Source: Stomorhina lunata (lineage: Eukaryota > Arthropoda > Insecta > Diptera > Rhiniidae). Taken from it: DNA of 64,000 nt. Under the pieces are notes generated by a model. The model was not told the origin of the DNA. It worked only from the letters and a program-made list of their open reading frames with translations, and did no database searches. The stretch is from contig OW121741.1 of NCBI GenBank assembly GCA_933228675.1, positions 58,818,037 to 58,882,036 of the forward strand, given 5' to 3'. The translations under genes were made by a program, and so were the position numbers. How positions within the stretch are numbered: position 1 is the first letter of the stretch; the number at the start of each line of letters is the position of its first letter. Below are positions 32,254 to 42,684 of the stretch, in pieces.

Positions 32254-33285
32254 ATGGAATGGAAAAAGATTTTAGAACACTGTAGACTAGTAAAAGAAAA
32301 ATTTGACAGGTCATATAAATGTTTAAATATAGATAGACCGACGGGTAAAGAAACTGTTGAAAAAAACTTAGACATTATTATAAATTGCTTAGAAGAAATT
32401 AGAACAGTTCTCAACGTATATTATGACCGTTTTACTCCTTCACACAAAACAGCAGCAGAAGCATTTTTCTTTGACCTTAGGAGTAAAACACTAACATTAG
32501 CAGAAAAGAAAAACCTAGATATTACAATTCCTGAAACTATACATGAAAAGATAGAAATTAAATCGTCTACTTTACTTAAACAAGAAACAGAAGAAAAGAA
32601 AAACCTAGATATTACAATTCCTGAAACTATACATGAAAAGATAAAAATTAAATCATCTACTTTACCTAAACCAGAAACAGAAGAAATATTAAAAATGGCA
32701 TCTTTCAATTTAGAGAGTGTAGCAAAAACTCTACCTCTATTTACAGGAAACTACATAGAACTTGAGAGTTTTATCATTACTGCGGAACTTATTAACAAAA
32801 CTTTAAACGAAACAGGCAAAACTGATTTCTTACAATACACATACCATGTTAAACTAACTTCAAACGTGAAAACCGCATTAGGCAACCTCACTCCTATAAG
32901 CAATTTTGAAACATTAAAAAATTTACTAAAAATCAGATATAAGTGTCGAAAAACTATACCCGAACTACAAAATAAACTATTACAATTCAATCAAAAAAAC
33001 CTGACGGTAAACTCATATAGAGATAGATTGTCAAAAATAATTGAAAATCTAAATAAATTAGGAATTGATGCCCTAGGAGAGTCTGCGACAGAAGCAGAAA
33101 AAAATGTGATTATAAAAACGAACAATAGATTAGCCCTTGATGCATTTAAAAGAGATATAAATGAGAACTTCAAGCCAATGTTGTACGCATCACGACCTAA
33201 AACATTAGAACTTGCGCAAGATTTAAAAAATGAAGAAAAAGCTAATATAAGCACAGTCACGCATTATAGAAAAAAAAAACAGTAA
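32254..33285 (+). CDS. Gypsy gag, mdg1-type
   Basis: A 343-codon frame with an N-terminal helical part (MEWKKILEHCRLVKEKFDRS), a tandem repeat (EKKNLDITIPETIHEKI twice, residues ~84-143, DNA period 90 bp at 32503 and 32593) and the capsid core (LPLFTGNYIELESFIITAEL, LLKIRYKCRKTIPELQNKL, AFKRDINENFKPMLYASRPK). The C-terminal Asn/Arg-rich tail continues out of frame at 33286-33344 and after the MITE at about 34340-34570. No CCHC knuckle is visible. The capsid frame itself looks intact. Confidence 0.85.
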   Translation: MEWKKILEHCRLVKEKFDRSYKCLNIDRPTGKETVEKNLDIIINCLEEIRTVLNVYYDRFTPSHKTAAEAFFFDLRSKTLTLAEKKNLDITIPETIHEKIEIKSSTLLKQETEEKKNLDITIPETIHEKIKIKSSTLPKPETEEILKMASFNLESVAKTLPLFTGNYIELESFIITAELINKTLNETGKTDFLQYTYHVKLTSNVKTALGNLTPISNFETLKNLLKIRYKCRKTIPELQNKLLQFNQKNLTVNSYRDRLSKIIENLNKLGIDALGESATEAEKNVIIKTNNRLALDAFKRDINENFKPMLYASRPKTLELAQDLKNEEKANISTVTHYRKKKQ

Positions 33286-33344
33286 CAATTCACAAAATCA
33301 AAATAATAGGAATTTTAACACATATAGAAATAATGACTTTAATT

Positions 33345-34322
33345 CATTGATGGACATTTCATCAAACAATTGTTTGCAAGCAACGCCTCCTTTTTCTTAT
33401 GCTCTTTAGTTAAGCCGTTATTTTGATCAAATTTTGTTGTTTTTTCTTCCAGATACACTGCGAGATGTTGTGATGTTATATGAGATTATTTTTATGCTAA
33501 TTATTTAATTCAGTTTTTATATAAAAAAAATCAGTTTTTCAATAAAAAAATCAGTTTTTCTATGGAAAAAAAGTTGTTCTGTGCAAACAATAAGTTTTTC
33601 TATAGAAAGAATATGTTTTTCTGTAGAAGTTAAGTTAGAAGATAAGTTTTCTATAGAAAAAAAGTTTTTCTATAGAAGTAACAGTAATTTTATTTTTTTT
33701 TTATAGAAAAAGTAATTTTTTCTATAGAAAAGTAAGTTTTTCCATAGAAAAGTAATTTTTTCTATAGAAAAGTAATTTTTTCTATAGAAAAGTAATTTTT
33801 TCTGTAGAAAAAGTAATTTTTTCTATAGAAAAATCAATTTTTTCTATAGAAAAAGTAATTTTTTCTATAATAAAAGTAATTTTTTCTATAGAAAAATCAA
33901 TTTTTTCTATAGAAAAAGTAATTTTTTCTATAATAAAAGTAATTTTTTCTATATTAAAATTAATTTTTTCTATAGAAAAGTAATTTTTTTATACAAAAAG
34001 TAATTTTTTCTATAGAAAAAGTAATTTGTTCTATAGAAAAAGTATTTTTTTTATTTATAAGAAAAAGTATATTTTCTTATAATAATATAAGATATCTATA
34101 GAAAGATACATTTTTTCTATAGAAAACAAATAATTAATATTTGTTTACTAAAAATAACAAAAAAAAGTACAATACTCCTCCTCATGTTCATTCCTCGCTG
34201 GTTCGGCGGTAACTGAAATAAAACAGAAATAAACAACCAAATTTATAACGATTCGTGCTTCTGCCAGTGTATCCTCTCTTTCGCTCACAAATACAATCAC
34301 ATTTTCTTTTTGTCCATCAATG
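33345..34322. mobile_element. MITE-like element packed with tttctatagaaa repeats
   Basis: Ends are a 12-bp perfect inverted repeat: cattgatggaca at 33345-33356 and its inverse at 34311-34322. Flanks ctttaatt and ttttaatt form a near-perfect 8-bp duplication, as hAT elements make. The middle (33490-34140) is an array of about 20-bp units built on the palindrome ttttctatagaaaa. It interrupts gypsy between capsid and protease. No coding capacity. Confidence 0.75.
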
Positions 34323-34639
34323 TTTTAATTAAAATAACGATAATTATAACAACAGAAGCAGAGACGTAAGCAGATATATTAACAATCATAATAGAATAAT
34401 AATAATAGAAGTAATACTAATAATAATAATAACATATACAATAACAATAATAGCAGATATAATTCCAATAACAGAAATAATTATTTCCGAAATAACCAGA
34501 ACAGATATAATTCCAATAAAAGGAATAATAATTTCAGAAATGACCACAACAGAAGAAATGTATACGCAATATAAAATCAGGGAAACGGGATAGGCTTGGA
34601 ACACGAGGATGTTCCGAACAGCCAAATCTAAAAGTTCAA

Positions 34640-35144
34640 AAGATTTCAGATAATAATCCTAACTACATAGAATTCGACTATAGGAAGACTAAATTAATTT
34701 TTCTAATTGACACAGGTGCAGATACTTTGTCGAAAAAATGACGTTTTCGTTGGAGAAGAATTTTATCCAGAAGAAAAATGCAAATTGACAGGAATTACAA
34801 ATAAAGAAATTCAATCAATAGGGACAATAGACTTAAAATTACGTCTGGCAGAAGATAATCTTATACATACATTTCAACTTGTTGAAAAAACTTTCCCAAT
34901 AGACACTAATGGAATAATAGGAAGAGATTTTCTACAAAAATACTTGTGTAAAATTGACTACGAGACATTCACAATAACATTATTTATAAACAATAATAAT
35001 CTGACTATTCCTCTACAAACAAAATCACTTGGCACCATACGTATAAAAATACCACCCAAAATCGAGATCATTCAACCCATAAAACTAAACTTAAGCGAAG
35101 ACAGTTTAATTTTAAATAATGAATTAAAAACGGCATTTTCTTAA
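34640..35144 (+). pseudogene. Gypsy protease
   Basis: The active-site segment LIFLIDTGAD lies near 34697-34726 in one frame; a shift at about 34730 leads into the 34707-35144 frame with FYPEEKCKLTGITNKEI and IIGRDFLQKYLCKIDYETFT, the flap and C-terminal half of an mdg1-type protease. The single-base shift just after the catalytic aspartate would inactivate it. A stop at 35142 precedes the RT frame. Confidence 0.8.
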
Positions 35145-36412
35145 GTAATTCAATAGCACCTAAAAACGGCATAACACATATAAAAATTTTAAATACAACG
35201 AACTCTTCCGTAACACTAACAGAGGTTCCAATTAAAACTGACCCACTTAAAAATTATGCAATATTATATTACAAAGAAAATAATGATGACGAACGTTTTA
35301 AACAAATTTTAAAAGAAATACAAATTGACGGCAACGATAAAAATGCAAAGTCCACACTTATGAACATTTTCAAAAAATATCAAAATGTATTTCACCTGGA
35401 AAGCGAAAAATTAACCGTCAACAATTTTTATACACAAAATATAGCACTTTCAGACAATACACCTACATACATAAAAAACTATAGACTTCCGCATTCACAT
35501 ACAGAAGTAATAAATGACCAAGTACAAAAAATGCTTAATGAGAACATAATAGAACCATCAGTAAGTCCTTGTAATGCCCCTTTACTCTTAGTTCCTAAAA
35601 AGAACACGGAAGATAAAAAGAAATGGAGACTAGTAGTTGACTTTAGAAAATTGAATGACAAAATTGTTAATGACAAGTTCCCACTCACAAGACTAGAAGA
35701 CGTACTGGACAAACTTGGTAGAGCAAAATGGTTTTCAACCTTGGATATGACTAACTCATTCCATCAAATTAAACTTGACAAAGAATCAAGACCATTAACA
35801 GCATTTTCTACACAAAATGGACATTACCAATTCAAGAGACTACCTTTTGGTTTAAAAATATCTTCCAATAGCTTTCAACGTATGTTAACTGTAGCGCTTG
35901 CTGGTCTAGATTTCGAAGCCTTTTTATATGTCGATGACATAATTGTTTATGGCTGTAGCTTAAACCACCACAATGAGAATCTCATTAAAGTACTTGATAG
36001 GTTACAACGATACAATCTGAAGCTTAATCCAAAGAAATGTTGTTTCCTCCGACCAGAAGTTGTATATTTAGGACATCTTATAACTAAGGACGGAATAAAA
36101 ACTGACCCTTCTAAACATAACATTATAAATAATTACCCTGTACCCAAAAATACAGATGACGTCAGACGATTCGTCGCTTTTTGCAACTATTATAGAAAGT
36201 TCATGCCAAACTTTGCTGACATTGCAAAATGCTTAAACACACTATTAAAAAAGAACATAAAATTTGAATGGACTATCGAATGCCAGAATGCTTTTGAAAT
36301 GCTGAAAGAAAAATTAATTAGTCCACCGATATTACAATACCCGACTTTGAAAAAACATTTATATTAACGACAGACGATTCACAATTTGCATTAGGCGCAA
36401 TTTTATCACAAG
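35145..36412 (+). pseudogene. Gypsy reverse transcriptase
   Basis: The frame from 35360 reads HTEVINDQVQKMLNENIIEP, then KKWRLVVDFRKLNDK, WFSTLDMTNSFHQIKLDKES, LPFGLKISSNSFQRML and FLYVDDIIVYG (~35925), then the thumb (VYLGHLITKDGIKTDPSKHN). This is a full RT domain with both aspartate motifs present. Frameshifts near 35140-35360 upstream and near 36345 downstream separate it from its neighbours; the start of RNase H (TDDSQFALGAILSQG) lies in another frame at about 36367-36412. Confidence 0.88.
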
Positions 36413-37960
36413 GTGAAATTGGTCAAGATTTACCAAATTTCTTATGCTAGTAAGTCTTTACAAAAACATGACATAAACAAACCAATCATAGAAAAAGAAT
36501 TGTTAGCGATACATTGGGGAATAAACTTTTTCAAACCATATTTATATGGTAGGAAATTCGTAGTAGTAACTGACCATAGACCTTTAATTTCTTTGTTTTC
36601 ACATAGGAATCCATCCTCAAAAATGACGAGAATTAGGCTAGATTTATGTGATTACGATTTCACAATCATTTACAAAAAAGGTAAAATGAATACAAATGCA
36701 GACGCATTATCTAGAATACAAATAGAATCAGATATTCTTAAACATATGATACCCATCGAATATGACGAAAAACAAAAAAAGGTATTAATAACGACAAGGG
36801 CAATGACAAGAAATGAGGCAAATAAACTTAATAATAATACTGCAGTAGAAAAAGAACAAAATAACACGGAGAAACACATATCTCAGAAGCCTGATCAACT
36901 TCATATATGGGATTGCACCTCCATTAATGACGTCAAAAATATGAAAAAATTAAAATTTAGCCCTCAATTAAATTTAGTAATATATAATACCCCAACAAAA
37001 ATATCTGACAGTATATTACAATACAAATTAATAGATGAATTCCATAGAACGTCACATTCTATGAGTAGTATGGTAAAGAAATTTGTGTCATATTGCGACA
37101 ATTGTAACAAAAATAAACAGACAAAACACATTAAAGAACCACTTACCTAAACAACAACACCAGACAACAGTTTTCAGGTGATTTCAATTGACACTGTAGG
37201 ACCGTTACGCATATCAAACGGTTACCGCTATATACTAACAATGCAATGTGAACTAACAAAATTTGTTATTGCACACCCAATGCAAACAAAAGATGCGGTT
37301 ACCACACTAAAACACTTGTAGAACAATTTATCCTAAAATATGGACAATTTAAGGTATTGAAATCTGACAAAGGGACAGAATTTATTAATGAATTGATGAC
37401 AAACATTTGTAAATTACTTTAGATAAAACAAATATTTTCAACCCCTTATCACCATGAAACACTTGGTAGTGTAGAAAGAAATCATAGAGTTTTGAATGAA
37501 TTTCTGTTAACAACAGCAAATAATGAGGAATGGGACACTTGGATTCCATACTTCACTTTCGCTTATAATACAGCTCCTCATATTGATACTGGCTATTCAC
37601 CCTATGAGTTAGTTATGGGAAATTACCATACTTGCCATCAGTTAATATTTCCAACCAAACAATTAGAATTTAGAACTATTATGACTACGTAAACGAGCTA
37701 CGAGTCAGATTACAATTCGCTCTAAATAGAGCAAAAGAAATGACAATTAAAGAAAAGAAAAAAGAACAAATAACAGCAATTATGATAATAGACTTAAGTT
37801 AGATATAGGAGATTTAGTTCTAGTGAAGATAGAGAATAGAAAGAAAAATCAAAGCCCGTATAAAGGACCATATAAAATTATAAGTAGGAATGGTGTAAAC
37901 ACTACGTTAGATTATAATGGAATTGAAAAATAATTCCATAACAATATGCTATAACCATAT
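36413..37960 (+). pseudogene. Gypsy RNase H and integrase
   Basis: RNase H continues in the frame at 36413 (IIEKELLAIHWGINFFKPYL, VVTDHRPLISLF, NADALSRIQ), then the integrase zinc region (HRTSHSMSSM, CDNCNKNK near 37100). The integrase core is interrupted by stops at about 37148, 37318 and 37421, with catalytic segments VISIDTVGPLRIS (37185), LKSDKGTEF (37360) and SVERNHRVLNEFLLTTANNE (37470). The C-terminal region (37690-37930) holds LVLVKIENRKKNQSPYKGPY-like sequence. Not functional. Confidence 0.85.
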
Positions 37961-38184
37961 AAGTCAATATAATTGCTACATTTTTGTAATATAATTAAAT
38001 TTTTATTCTATAACCTAATCATGAATCATTTTATACTTTATAACTTTTTCAAAATTACAAAAATTATTTTTATACATAATTTTAATTTTTAACATACATA
38101 TATATACATAATATAAAATTACTATTGTAACTATTCATATATTTAGAAAAATTACTCCCCTAATTTTTCTCTTGAGGATAAGGG

Positions 38185-38747
38185 TGTAGTGTACCTATGC
38201 TTGGCATACTGTAGTGTACCTAAGCCAGGCACACTGTTTTATATTATAATAAATGCTTAGTTCATAAACTAAATAATTTTGTTACTGCATTGAACTGCTA
38301 TGCAGTCGCTGCATACAAATACAAGCTGAGCTGAGTATGACAAATTAGCTGCTGATCGTTTTGGTGTATTGAGTGATTCTCACCAATTCCACTCAAATTA
38401 TCCAAAACGACATTGAATGTGATTGGTCAACTCCTCAAGTTGAATATATAACTTATGAACTAAGTATGTAGACATAATTTAGAGTAAGATAGAATAATTT
38501 TAATTAAGATAATAATGAGTAATTTTAATTAAGAACTTTATATAAAAAGGGACGCGAGCCCACAATAAAGGCAGAATTAATATATATTTCAATACGACTT
38601 GTTTTAATTCTCTCAAAAGGGCATTTTGATGCTCGTAACAATATCGCCAGGTGCAAAGATAATACAAAAACTTCAAATCTATTACAATACAAAGGACCCC
38701 TAACAAACGACATTCAGATCCTACCTTACCTTTACCATACCTTTACA
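38185..38747 (+). repeat. 3' LTR of mdg1-like gypsy
   Basis: 563 bp. Preceded by the purine run gaggataaggg, the polypurine primer, and followed by the atat target copy at 38748-38751. It differs from the 5' LTR at about a dozen positions, including a 4-bp indel near 38415. Confidence 0.93.
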
Positions 38748-38751
38748 ATAT

Positions 38752-39459
38752 ATCGTTGACAATGCCTATAAAGTCACTAGGCTTAAGTGATATTTTATTA
38801 CAAACAATTTCTTCTATAATACTTATAATGTCATCACGGTTATTATCTGAAAACGTTCGTGATTGTATATATATTTCCAAGCATGATTTACCTTTTGATG
38901 TACGGTTTAATATATCTGTCAAATCCTTAAAAGTCATATAAATATTATATATAAAGTTAAAAATAAAGCAGAAATAATTACCTTATTTAGAACACGTTGT
39001 ATAGATGAATTTTAAGAAGAAGATGGTACATTTTAGTGGTCTCTGTTTAGCCAGTCTTGGACTTTATTGGAATTTGAAATGGTTTCATCGTCAATTCCAA
39101 ACTGTAATTAAATAAATAATTAAAAATATACTCTTATGGACATATGGAAACTATAAAATTCTTACTTTCTTTTTACGCCACAAAAATAATTTCTCTCTGA
39201 ATCTACAAGATCGTCTTTTTAGATATATGTATTGCAAACATCTGTATGTCACATTAACCATAGAAGTTTTAAAGACATATCCAAACGTAATTACTTACCC
39301 TGTAATATCGGCAATAGCTGCATTAGATTAAAATCACTAAGTGGCCTCATTTTTTTCATTATAAATTATTTTGGAAATTGAATCTGGAAATTGTGCTGCA
39401 TTTATTGTGATTTCATCTCCACCAACTATTATATTCCCCAGAATTTCTAAATTGTCCAT
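38752..39459 (-). pseudogene. Transposase-like gene, N-terminal exons
   Basis: Exon 1 starts at the ATG at 39459 (MDNLEILGNIIVGGDEITIN) and ends at a GTAAGT donor near 39298. A shift in an A-run separates its start from an LSDFNLMQLLPIL segment. A further short exon is likely near 39220-39165 (ERNYFCGVKRK before a GTAAG). The next exon runs about 39101-38982 (FGIDDETISNSNKVQDWLNR, with stops). The last one here begins near 38925 with DLTDILNRTSKGKSCLEIYI and runs to the mdg1-like gypsy insertion at 38751. Its frame continues on the far side of that insertion at 30956. Confidence 0.7.
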
Positions 39460-40249
39460 TCAATTAAAATAAAAATTTTAAATCGCAAACTTTTTTACCG
39501 ATCTGACTGCAGCTAACAATTTTTATTTACTTTAATTTTAAGATGGTAACATCTTGATTCCAAAAAGTGCAACTTTATTATAAGGTGATACAATTCTGAA
39601 TTAAAGTATCACGTATTTAAATCGAAAATTAACAATCTTAAATCAACATTGCGTTATTGGTATAAGCATAGATGAACATTAATTTAATGTTGCTTCACCA
39701 TGAATATATGTTTAACCACGCACATTATCAGTTCAAAGGTGCATATACATTGAATCAAAAATATACTTTGTGAATTTAAAAACATTTCCCTTTAAAATCA
39801 TATTTTAGCATTTTTAAAACCGAAGTTGAAACGTTTTTGATTTACAACTGTCACTGTAAATACAAAATTGATTAAGACACCAAAAAAGTTTGTTCTTAAC
39901 TCAATGTTGAATGTCTTCAATTAAACAAAAAAATGTTGTTTTAGAGAAAAATACAAATTTCAACAGTGTTTATCGTTCATTTAATGTGATTTTACATACT
40001 TTCGAAGCTGCTCAATGTTGGATTAACGTCGAAAACCATTAAGTTGCTAAATTTTTAATTCAACAACTATTCTCTTCAATTTTAAAATGTGACTTCTCTG
40101 GGTGTATATGTATGTATATAACAAATATTGTTTTTATGCCAATATGTTAAATATATGAGAATGAAGTTTTAGAACGTAAAAGAATATAAGCAACTTATTA
40201 AAAGAAAAATTTTTTTCATTTCATTCATTTTTAAAACCCTAGGCACAAT

Positions 40250-40795
40250 GTGGTCGAACAAATGGTGTATCAGATTGCAGGCGAGGTTATTATCTATCGA
40301 TACCCATAGTCAGAATCTATAACAGAGTGAGTTGGTAGGCGCTGTTAACAGTTTTCCAAAATATCAAATGTGAGATTATGCTAAGGGAGGATTCCAAACT
40401 CCCAGGAAACAAGACAACGTGGGCGGACAAATGTGGTATCTGGTTGTAGGTTAGGATGTTTCCTATGAACACATATAGTCAGAACCTTTAACAGAGCGAG
40501 TTGGTAGAAGTTATTGAGATTTTTCAAAAATTTCATATGTGGGACTATGTTAAGGGAGGATTCCAGATTCCTTGGAAACAAGGCAACGTGGGCGGACAAA
40601 TGAGGTATCGCGGAGTAGCTGAGGATGTTTTCTATAGGGCTCCATTGTCAGAATATCTAACAGAGCGAGTTGGTAGGAGTTATTAATATTTTTCCAAAAT
40701 TTCATATGTAGGACTATGTTAAGGGAGGATTCCAGATTCTTTGGAAACAAGGCAACGTGGGCGGACAAATGAGGTTTGGGGGATTAGCTGAGGAT
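40250..40795 (+). repeat. 169-bp tandem repeat, about 3.2 copies
   Basis: The block gcggacaaatg recurs at 40423, 40592 and 40761, with a diverged one at 40258. Each unit also carries cagagcgagttggtag and ttaagggaggattcca. A partial inverted unit lies at 41473-41575. Short frames inside repeat with the unit and are not genes. Confidence 0.85.
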
Positions 40796-40804
40796 AGATA
40801 GATT

Positions 40805-41470
40805 ACACAGGCCTACAAATATTGGGGTCATGGAAGTTGTTGGAAAATGGAGGGTCATTTCCGAAGTAATTTTTTCCGTAGAATCCGAATCCGGGGTCCG
40901 AATTGCTCTATCACGTCAGGATTTTGAGATATTTGAGGTTTTTTACCCAAAAAATGGCGTTTTTGGCTACTTTTGAGGTTATGTACAGAAGAGACAAAAT
41001 TTTTTGGGAGTTTTTTTTTAGTTGCATCTTATAGCACTACTCTTCCTCTTTAATTTAAGAGTCGCAGAGTTCAATTACGATTTTTCTACACCAAGTTACG
41101 TCAATTTGAAATTACGAGATATGTCCTATTAATTGCATGACCATTTGCATTGAATACGGGACTCCCGCTCGTAATTTCAAATTGACGTAACTTGGTGTAG
41201 AAAAATCGTAATTGAACTCTGCGACTCTTAAATTAAAGAGGAAGAGTAGTGCTATAAGATGCAACTAAAAAAAAACTCCCAAAAAATTTTGTCTCTTCTG
41301 TACATAACCTCAAAAGTAGCCAAAAACGCCATTTTTTGGGTAAAAAACCTCAAATATCTCAAAATCCTGACGTGATAGAGCAATTCGGACCCCGGATTCG
41401 GATTCTACGCAAAAAATTACTTCGGAAATGACCCTCCACTTTTTGACAACAAAACCATGTTGGCCTGTGT
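40805..41470. repeat. Near-perfect palindrome, ~300-bp arms
   Basis: Left arm from acacaggcc at 40805 to about 41118; right arm from about 41170 to ggcctgtgt at 41470, with a ~50-bp centre. The arms match almost base for base over the part containing cgtcaggattttgagatat and its inverse. It is a foldback-type structure able to form a very long hairpin, without coding capacity. Confidence 0.85.
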
Positions 41471-41666
41471 TATAGATTCTGACTATGGGTATCCATATAT
41501 AACATCCTAGCCTACAATCTGATACCCCATTTGTCCGCCAACGTTGCCTGGTTCACTAGGAATTTGAATTCCTTGTGTATTCCCTTTATTTTTGGTTCTT
41601 AACAGAGCTATGTTAACTACATAACAGAGCTCTGTTAAAAACATTGGTTTGTGTCTAGGGTTTTAA

Positions 41667-42684
41667 ATTTCAAATTTAACTTCACACACATTCGTTTAAT
41701 ACCCATATTGCTAGACAAAACTGTATATATTAAATAATTTATTTAAATTTCCACGTCCTAAAAAATTTGAAGTCCTTCAAAAATGAAAATTGAAGATCAG
41801 TTGAAAAACTGAGTATTTATTTTTACTACACTCAGCTTCTAGTTTCAGGTGCATAGAGTTTAACTCAGATGTCAAAAAATTCGTATAATTGTGTAATTTT
41901 TAATGCTAATATGTTAAAGATATCGAAATTAAATCTTAAAACGTACTAGAAAATATGCGACTATTTAAAAAAAATATTTTTAAAATTTTTTTCCTCAAAA
42001 AATTCCAAGGATGTAAAAAGACAAAATTTTCAAAGGACACTTTTGTTTAAATTTCGTCCTAGAAGACCAATTTCAAAAATAGTTTCAGAATACGTGGAAC
42101 GTCTTCTTTCGTTTAATACCTATATTGCTAGAAAAAAAAACTGTACGTATATTTTAAATAATTTATTTAAATTTGTATGTCCTTAAAACTTTGAAGTCCT
42201 TCAAAAAGGAAAATCGAAGACCAGGTGAAAAACTGAGTACGCAATTTTACTAAGCCCAACCTCTGGTTTCAGGTGTATATGGTCTCATTCAGATGTCAGC
42301 GCAAAAGTGTCAATTTGTATCGCAGTGTTATTAATGAAAATAATGCTGTAACTTTAATTTATCTAACCATTCTGTGCTTGCTCACAAATTGTTCTTCACG
42401 TCATCTTTTGCTTTCAAATTCTTTTAGGAAATCGGAGTTTGATTGTTTTTTGCAATATAAATCATAAACAAATTTGTCAGGTTGTAGACTCTATTTCGAA
42501 TATATTTTTTGTTAAACTAAATGTCGATTTTATTGACTTTTGATGACAAAGTGATGAAAAGTATTGTAAATACAATATCTTTCTTTTCATAGATATATTA
42601 TTGAGTTATTTTAATACATCTATGAAGCTTTTAAACAAATTTAAGTAATTTCTTAAATATAATAATTAATAACTTCTTAAATAT
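41667..42684 (+). repeat. 417-bp repeat family, two visible units
   Basis: cgtttaatacc with following sequence recurs at 41693 and 42110, similar over about 190 bp (through gaagtccttcaaaaa and gaaaaactgagta). The flank at 40130-40230 resembles the end of another unit (atgccaatatgttaaa versus atgctaatatgttaaa at 41910), so the palindromic element was inserted in this array. No gene is supported; the frame at 42273 is an AT-rich artefact. Confidence 0.65.

Larger units (their letters stand above)
30961..38747 (+). mobile_element. mdg1-like gypsy retrotransposon
   Basis: 7,787 bp with LTRs starting tgtagtgtacct and ending cctttaca, a 4-bp target duplication atat (30957-30960, 38748-38751), a primer site, a small leader frame, gag, protease, RT, RNase H and integrase. 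There is no env: nothing coding lies between the integrase end (~37930) and the 3' LTR. The LTRs differ at about a dozen sites in 565 bp. A MITE-like element sits between gag and protease. It interrupts the minus-strand transposase-like gene, whose frame is restored on removal. Confidence 0.93.
6188..39459 (-). pseudogene. Uncharacterised transposase-like gene, split by three insertions
   Basis: One spliced gene reads from an ATG at 39459 to a TAG at 6188-6190, in four genomic pieces: 39459-38752, 30956-29295, 15110-13834 and 6575-6188. Visible introns have GT-AG borders, for example donors at 38976-38981, 30919-30924 and 30601-30606. Motifs in order: an N-terminal multi-exon region, a C2H2 finger (CFKCLKDFAEVELLVRHLKF), FFDDFQINNALGSHT, GDNLGINSILGF, HDLFEGICIYD, LKPKHHFLTHY and VMRFEAKHKEAKKYL. 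I remember this motif order from a large group of unnamed proteins in cnidarian, aphid and fish genomes. The acidic and HD motifs suggest a DDE/D-type nuclease, but that is inference. Several in-frame stops and shifts show that the copy is dead. Confidence 0.75.
5643..40104 (-). mobile_element. Large DNA transposon, CACCCAGAGAA ends, TA flanks
   Basis: The left end (5643-5653) reads cacccagagaa after TA, and the right end (40094-40104) is its exact inverse before TA (40105-40106). Weaker similarity continues inward (cacat then aaat on both sides). Between them lies one minus-strand spliced gene running from about 650 bp inside the right end to about 540 bp inside the left end, which is how a DNA transposon is built. 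Subtracting three later insertions and their target copies leaves about 5.2 kb. TIRs starting CAC, a 2-bp TA duplication and an HDLFEG motif recall CACTA/Mirage/Chapaev-type or KDZ-type elements, but I cannot assign a superfamily. The inverted termini are short, so the boundaries rest mainly on their position around the gene. Confidence 0.75.
40233..41664. mobile_element. TTAA-flanked palindromic element with 169-bp repeats
   Basis: Inverted ends aaaaccctaggcacaa (40233-40248) and ttgtgtctagggtttt (41649-41664) differ at one base, with TTAA at each edge (40231-40234, 41663-41666). Inside are 169-bp direct repeats, a ~665-bp near-perfect palindrome and a partial inverted copy of the 169-bp unit. 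No coding frame. TTAA edges and ccctag near the tip recall piggyBac, but the class is uncertain. Confidence 0.65.

Noticed and set aside
34386..34625. Isoleucine-rich minus-strand frame
   Set aside because: It is the reverse of the Asn/Arg-rich gag tail of the gypsy, an artefact of aataat repeats.
37960..38184. A possible env gene in the mdg1-like gypsy
   Set aside because: Only AT-rich sequence with no open frame lies between integrase and the 3' LTR.
40381..40768. Repeated short frames of about 61-72 codons on both strands
   Set aside because: They follow the 169-bp tandem unit and are by-products of the repeat.
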